Translations under genes and position numbers: made by a program
Shown: positions 58,912 through 64,000 of the stretch, piece by piece
Layout of the letters: the number at the start of each line of letters is the position of its first letter
Numbering within the stretch: the first letter of the stretch is position 1
Notes under the pieces: generated by a model
Databases searched by the model: none
Told to the model about the DNA's origin: nothing
What the model saw: only the letters and a program-made list of their open reading frames with translations
Assembly (NCBI RefSeq): GCF_016808335.1
Contig: NC_053147.1
Coordinates: 19,826,913-19,890,912 of the forward strand
Direction of reading: 5' to 3'
Source of the DNA: Panicum virgatum
Lineage: Eukaryota; Streptophyta; Magnoliopsida; Poales; Poaceae
Length of the DNA stretch: 64,000 bases

Positions 58912-60396
58912 TTTTTTTTTTGAGACTGTGCCTGAGCACGTTTTTCATTAAGAAGAAAACAGTTACATACATAATTTTGATGTGACCAAACAGAGCTTGA
59001 CCAACACAAGAGCACAAAAGGACTAAAACTAGATAAACACTGAAAAAACGCACACATAAACAAGGACCCACAACGACAACACAGACATCAGCAAAGCAAC
59101 ACAGAGAAGACAAAGAACACAACCCACGTCTCAAGCAACAACCCTACAACTGAACCTGCAAGCAGAAACAAACACCGTCCAGGGGCAAAGGTCAACGACC
59201 TAACAAAGGTGGCCAAAAATTCACCCAAACAACCAACCACGGCAGCAAAGCATACGCCCGAACTTCAACCAACGCGACGACAGCGGCAAAGCATCCACCC
59301 GAACTCGCGACGACAGCGGCAAAGCATCCGCCAGCGAAGAGAAGCCGACGACCAAGCACGACCCGGACGATGCAGATGAAATGAAGCGAAGGCAGGTGCA
59401 GAAGCAGAAGCTCTCCGAGGAGAGCAAAGACCGCCACCAACAAAGCTTTCAAGACAACGCCTCCAGGAAGGAAACGACGCCGTAGGCGCCGTCGTTGTGC
59501 GATCAACATGATCTAGGTTTTCACCCGGAAAGCTCGCTGGAGAGGTAGGAAAAGGGCAGCAAGATGACGCCTTCAAGAAGGTAAACGGCGCCCGAGGGTG
59601 TCGTCGTCATCGGTCCGTAAGCGGATCCAAGGCTTTTGCCACCGCCCCTTTCCAACCCAGAGCCGACGGCCGACAGAGCAAGCGGCGGCACGACCACGGA
59701 GCGAAGCGGCAGCCACGGCCACCGAGAGGAGCGAGCGCCCGGCATGTCGCGGCCACCCGCGGCGGCGAGCAACCGAACGGCGCGGCCACACGGGCACACC
59801 GCGCACCCGCGGCCCCCCACGGCCACCCGCGGCGGCGAGCGTCGGCGCGGCATGGCCACCGCGACCACCAAGCCGCCGAAACAGGGCCGGACGGAGAGGG
59901 GGCAGGGGGCAGCGACCCGGCCAGATCCGACCCAACAGACCCTGGATCCGGCGAGGAGGCGACTGGATCCGGCCCCGGTGGCCGGCGGCGGAGCACCAGT
60001 CGACGAGAAGCCGAGGACGAGCCCCGAGGCGAGCGGCGCCACGCCACCGTCGACGAGAAGACGAGGACGAGTCCCCAACCACGCCACCGCAGGGCGGCGA
60101 CGGATCCGGCCCGGGAAGCCGCAGATCCGGCAAGGAGACCGTAACCGGTCCCGGCGGCCAGCGGAGGAGCGTCGAGGTTTGAGGGCTGGAGTGAGGGAGA
60201 CGGGCAAGGAAGAGAGAGAGGGGAGGGGGAAGCAGGCCGCCTCCGCCGCCCGGACGGTCGCCGGCGGCGGCTGCTGCCACCTAAGGCGGCCTGAGGTGGA
60301 GGGACGGACGGCGGCGCGGAGGCCCCCCGAGTCGCCTGGGAGCGACTCGGGGGTCGGGGGTTTCGGCGAGAAAAACTCTGGTGAATGCGATTCCAT
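58912..60396 (-). mobile_element. RT-less retroelement with LINE-type 3' tail (about 1.49 kb)
   Basis: Flanked by a direct repeat CCAAGGGAAG (58902-58911, 60397-60406). On the minus strand it ends with a long A run after CGTGCTCAGGCACAGTCTC and an AATGAA signal, the tail common to grass L1-type LINEs. The 5' part (60396-59550) is very GC-rich with a long open frame (MESHSPEFFSPKPPTPESLP...) that has no family-like text and no reverse transcriptase or endonuclease motif. It was probably mobilised in trans by an autonomous LINE. Confidence 0.7.
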
Positions 60397-60439
60397 CCAA
60401 GGGAAGTTTAACTACACACTAGATGGCAACAAGTAATTA

Positions 60440-60685
60440 CGAGTAATCTCACCAAAAGGGGGGCAACATTTATATAAAAATAAGTCATCATCTCATAAAC
60501 AACATAGACGCACATCGATATAACTCAAATCATTAGGCGATCACAAGAAAACCGTCAAGTTAGGGGCAACATGTGCCCACTCTTTCTTGTCGCCTTTTTC
60601 TCCCAGCTCAGGGCAACTAGTTCAGACTACCAGCTACATTTTGACCCCCACGCACCCATATAACAAGGTAAACAACCCGAGTCAC
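60440..60685 (-). other. 3' untranslated region of the Tubby-like gene
   Basis: Sequence between the LINE-type insertion and the stop codon; no other feature. Confidence 0.4.
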
Positions 60686-62864
60686 TTATTCACAAGCCAG
60701 CTTCGTGCCAAAGCTGGTGAGGCAGATGGCAAACGCCTGGAAGGCTGACAGAGGCTGACGGTAGTCCATCGTGAACGCATCGTCCTCTATCTTACCAAAT
60801 TGCAGGATCACCGTCTCCTCGTCTCCAACGCCCCATGGTCCACCAGAACCAGCCGTGGCAACGAGCTGGAAGTTCTTCACAGAGGCGACGGTCACCCGGC
60901 CATGGAAATTCAAGCACCAGCATTGCAGATGCTCGTGCCATCGTGGAGCTTTGTTCTTTAGATCTAAGGAATTCGGGGCGTGTGTTTTCTCCTTGAAAGG
61001 ATCTGGTGCAGTACCCTGACCTACAGGGCACTGGATACTGCACTGCATTCGTCTTGGTCCTCTTGATTGCAGGAAGTTGAACTTATATGTCACCTGTCCT
61101 ACTTCGTAATTGCCTCCTGAAACCTGTGGGCTTATCTGCTTGCTTGCAAAGCAGCGACTAGATCGGCTCCTCGAAGGCTTAGCACCATCATATGGTGCCT
61201 GGCTATCATTGACGATGAATTTTGTCCCCAGGAAGTCAGATCTACAAGCAGAAGGCACAGGATCAAATCAGCATCGTTGCAAGCCTTTACAACAATGAGA
61301 ATATAAGAAACTTGCATAAATTGCCAAATTATAACTTCATTACCATCATTGCTGATGCTGGATCAAATGCATTTGAAAGTGGTAGGAAGTCTGGTGTCTC
61401 TCCATATAGGTTAGAGCTAGTGTTTCTAGGATTGAGAAAGCCGATGTCTCCAGGACTGGAGGAGTTTCATTTGGGCTAGGGCTTGAAAGTTAGCATGTAC
61501 TTGCTTATGGCAATCTAAACTCTGTTCCCTGACATCCAGACCTCCAGATGTCACCACATTGTTGACAGCACGAATGAATCTAGATGAATGTCCTAATCAA
61601 CTGTATGCTGCGACATTATCTGCCTACTCTCCCACTAATTTCATAATCACCTGTATCGTAATTGAGCATTTTATGCTATTAGAATTAAGAATCTAAACAG
61701 TACAACATCCCGCTGATGCTTCTCCACCTCTACATAAATATTAGTGTTTTTGAAAGTTTTATGTTCAATCTCACTGTCCAAAAATCCAAATCTCAAAAGG
61801 GAATTGCGTCAATTTATAAGATTATGTTTGCATTTTCCTCAGCTTCTACAGTCTACTCCCTTCTGGATATACAATGCTTAGTTCTTTCAATATTCATAAC
61901 TTTTAATTAATGCAATGATGGGGGATGTGCATATGAGTGTGAGATACCTTGTATAATGCAGACCTAGATCTAGATCTGGATCAGGTATTAATACACGCGG
62001 ATGGGCCATTTTTGAAGGAAGTTCAGAGGCGAGGCAATACTGTTTACTGTGCCCCTATAGTGAATTTAACAGGAGTACAGGACTGTTTTTGGAGTAGATT
62101 GTCCAAAAGATCAACTCTGTTCCTTGTTTTCACACGAATAGCTCTTTTTAACAGGTACTGCTACCAAAAAACAGAGGAAAAAGCTACCAAACCCCCATCA
62201 GAAGTAACTGGGCAAGAAGTCAACCTATCAATTAGAAGGATTTCAGCGATTGCTAGCAGAATATCCTACATACTACAGGAATCTATGGCATCTGCACTCA
62301 TTCCAGAAATTTGCTCATAAGCTTATTCAACCACAGAACTTGATAACACATATGAACGTGGATAATGCATATAGACAATAACTACCAGAAGCAAAGAGAT
62401 GAAGTTAGTAAAGTATTTGAAAAATAATAGAATCACAAGCAATGGAAACAAGGCACATGACACAAATTCTACATCAGTACATCTCTTTGCCCATAACACA
62501 GACCTCAGCTAAAAGCCTAATATATAGTCAAAAGATTGTTACTTGTATTCATAGCCACATAGGGGCAATATATATGAGTGCATGAGGGGTAGGGGTACAA
62601 ATCAAGGACTCTGACCTATACGCAAAGGACTCTATCCTCCTAACAAAGATGAACATTTAACCTAGCGGCCATGCATAATAAAAAATCAGGCTATCAATTT
62701 GGAAAAACTAGGTTCTGGAACGATAAGACCTTACCTCAACTTTCCAACATATGAAGTGCTTCCTGGGTGAAGATCATCATAGTCATAAGAGATGATATAT
62801 TCTGTATGTGCTCCTTGTCTGAACCTTCGAGCAGCCAAAAGAAACTTCCCTTTATCCGTTAGGG
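60686..62864 (-). CDS. Tubby-like protein, C-terminal exons (gene continues beyond the right edge)
   Basis: Plant TLPs combine an N-terminal F-box with a C-terminal Tubby barrel that binds phosphoinositides at the plasma membrane. Two exons are here. 62864-62735 encodes [35 protein letters not shown] and YVGKL. 61241-60686 (stop) starts [20 protein letters not shown]. The intron (62734-61242, GT-AG, phase 2) joins them without loss. The last exon has [53 protein letters not shown] and the hallmark end [20 protein letters not shown]. The frame is intact. The F-box and first Tubby exons are not visible up to 64000 and must lie to the right. Confidence 0.9.
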
Positions 62865-64000
62865 CTGCCAAGAGAGTAAAGTAAATTAAAGATCACATGA
62901 AATTGCAGTCTGGCTTTTATATAAGAATTTCAGACAAAGTGCTCAGACAGTCTACAACAGAAGGATGCATATAATTTTAGTGCCATAATCTCTAGAACAA
63001 ACTAATTTCAATTAATTTTGCAGGGACCTAATCAAATATGAACATCAATTATGGACCCCGGTTTTAAACAATGCTATGAACACTGTATTTCTAAGGAGAG
63101 ATTTTATGCACAAATGACCTCAAAAATATGCAACCCAATTCTACCATAACTGTGAGTTATCTACTCATATTCTTCCCTGCCAGTAGTTTTACTACATTTA
63201 TAAGAACACCCAAGAGATAAAATGGACTAATGCTGCACTTTCCTTTGTTTCTAGTTCCCAAGCCGCAATGCCCACATACCATACTCATGTTAAACTGTGA
63301 CCCCATTTATATGGTGAATCATACACTTGACAGGACAAGAGCCAGTATATTCAAAGTGCTGCACATCCTCTTCCTTTGACAGATCATAGGTTGAATTGGT
63401 TATGAAAGGCATCATGTAGAGTTTCCAAGAACTTCGTTAACATTGCAAATGATCCACTTCACAGCTTCTACTATGTAATATCATGCCAGTAAGGTAGTGT
63501 TTCCAAGAATTTATATTGACCATTAGGATCAAATCAAGCAGATGTCAAGTCACTGCCAAGAACAAAATCGATGACCAATGACACGCAATATCTTCCTACA
63601 GCATGGCTTCGATTATATTTAAGCAGCACCCTTAAAAAATTGTAGGTGGAGATGGCAACGTACGGGTCCTTGTCAAAATGGTATAAGAAAGCTGTAAATG
63701 ATTACAGCAATAAAAAAATATATGATCATTTTCATGTTTTCTAAATAAGACTAGGTACAATTGTGCATCGTCAAAAAGTCATATGCGAAAGGACCTCTGC
63801 AGAAGCAACAGCTGTAACTTCTGCTTATTTGGCAGTACCTGCTACACTTTCAATTTTCTAAGCAAGGTTTGCCAGAACTGTAGGATTCGAATGTCAAATA
63901 TCATAGGTGAATCAGGAACCTCAGGAAGTAAGTTAAGTGTCCTCTTTACTTGCTTACTTGGCACTACCTATTTAAGTCATAAGCATCAAAGAACAAGAAG
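62865..64000 (-). other. Intron or upstream part of the Tubby-like gene, no exon recognised
   Basis: AT-rich, beginning with the acceptor CTTGGCAG at 62872-62865. I found no further Tubby or F-box text on the minus strand up to the edge. Confidence 0.45.

Noticed and set aside
59521..60396. 291-codon minus-strand frame as a host gene
   Set aside because: It lies wholly inside a duplication-flanked retroelement and has no known domain.
61949..62320. Plus-strand frame of 123 codons
   Set aside because: It is within the Tubby-like gene's intron on the opposite strand and has no recognisable motif.

Overview
This is a nuclear genomic window from a grass (Poaceae, probably panicoid; I cannot name the species). 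The evidence is GC-rich first exons, intron-bearing plant genes (GA 2-oxidase, ICR, Dof, F-box/DUF295, DUF688, Tubby-like), and grass-type transposons: Tat-lineage Ty3/gypsy elements with antisense genes, copia, RTE and L1-type LINEs, Tourist, Stowaway, CACTA, hAT and MULE elements. Six host loci occupy under a tenth of the window and most of the rest is transposon sequence. No tRNA, rRNA or CRISPR was seen.

Region 1 (1-27.3 kb) is an interlocked chain of Tat-type gypsy elements. Unit A (left-truncated) ends with an antisense multi-exon gene and an LTR at 2949-3313. Unit B (non-autonomous, without pol) runs from that LTR through a gag remnant, a 120-bp tandem array, a second antisense gene and a hAT MITE to an LTR at 11576-11992. 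Unit C (GC-rich) continues directly with gag-protease-RT-RNase H-integrase, its own antisense gene(s), and an LTR remnant ending near 27263. That remnant is split by a roughly 4.2-kb long-type LTR at about 22775-27016.

Region 2 (27.3-36 kb) holds a TIR element, a hAT element with GC-rich cargo and a perfect 8-bp TSD, and a three-exon gibberellin 2-oxidase (29470-30679). A hAT MITE, a Tourist MITE, a 5'-truncated RTE LINE with a 14-bp TSD and a CCGGTCAAACCGG-rich repeat follow.

Region 3 (36-44.4 kb) is the main genic island. It has an ICR-type ROP-effector gene on the minus strand (with an apparent GC-AG intron), a MULE foldback MITE, a Dof transcription factor on the minus strand, and an F-box/DUF295 gene with a frameshift. 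A CACTA MITE closes it.

Region 4 (44.4-53.6 kb) is a minus-strand copia array with three LTRs. It is bounded by one 5-bp TSD (CTCCC) and was hit later by a 3.48-kb solo LTR (TSD GGGAA).

Region 5 (53.6-64 kb) holds a LINE-type RNase H pseudogene split by a hAT MITE, a DUF688 gene with a reading-frame break, a Stowaway MITE, an RT-less element with a LINE-type tail, and the 3' part of a Tubby-like gene that runs off the right edge.

The host genes do not form a pathway. GA2ox inactivates gibberellins, Dof is a DNA-binding regulator, ICR links ROP GTPases to partners, and the F-box/DUF295 and Tubby proteins are likely adaptor or membrane-associated regulators. No undescribed biological system was found. 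The most novel material is the antisense gene complement and LTR sharing of the Tat chain, and the exon-like module conserved between the two long LTRs.
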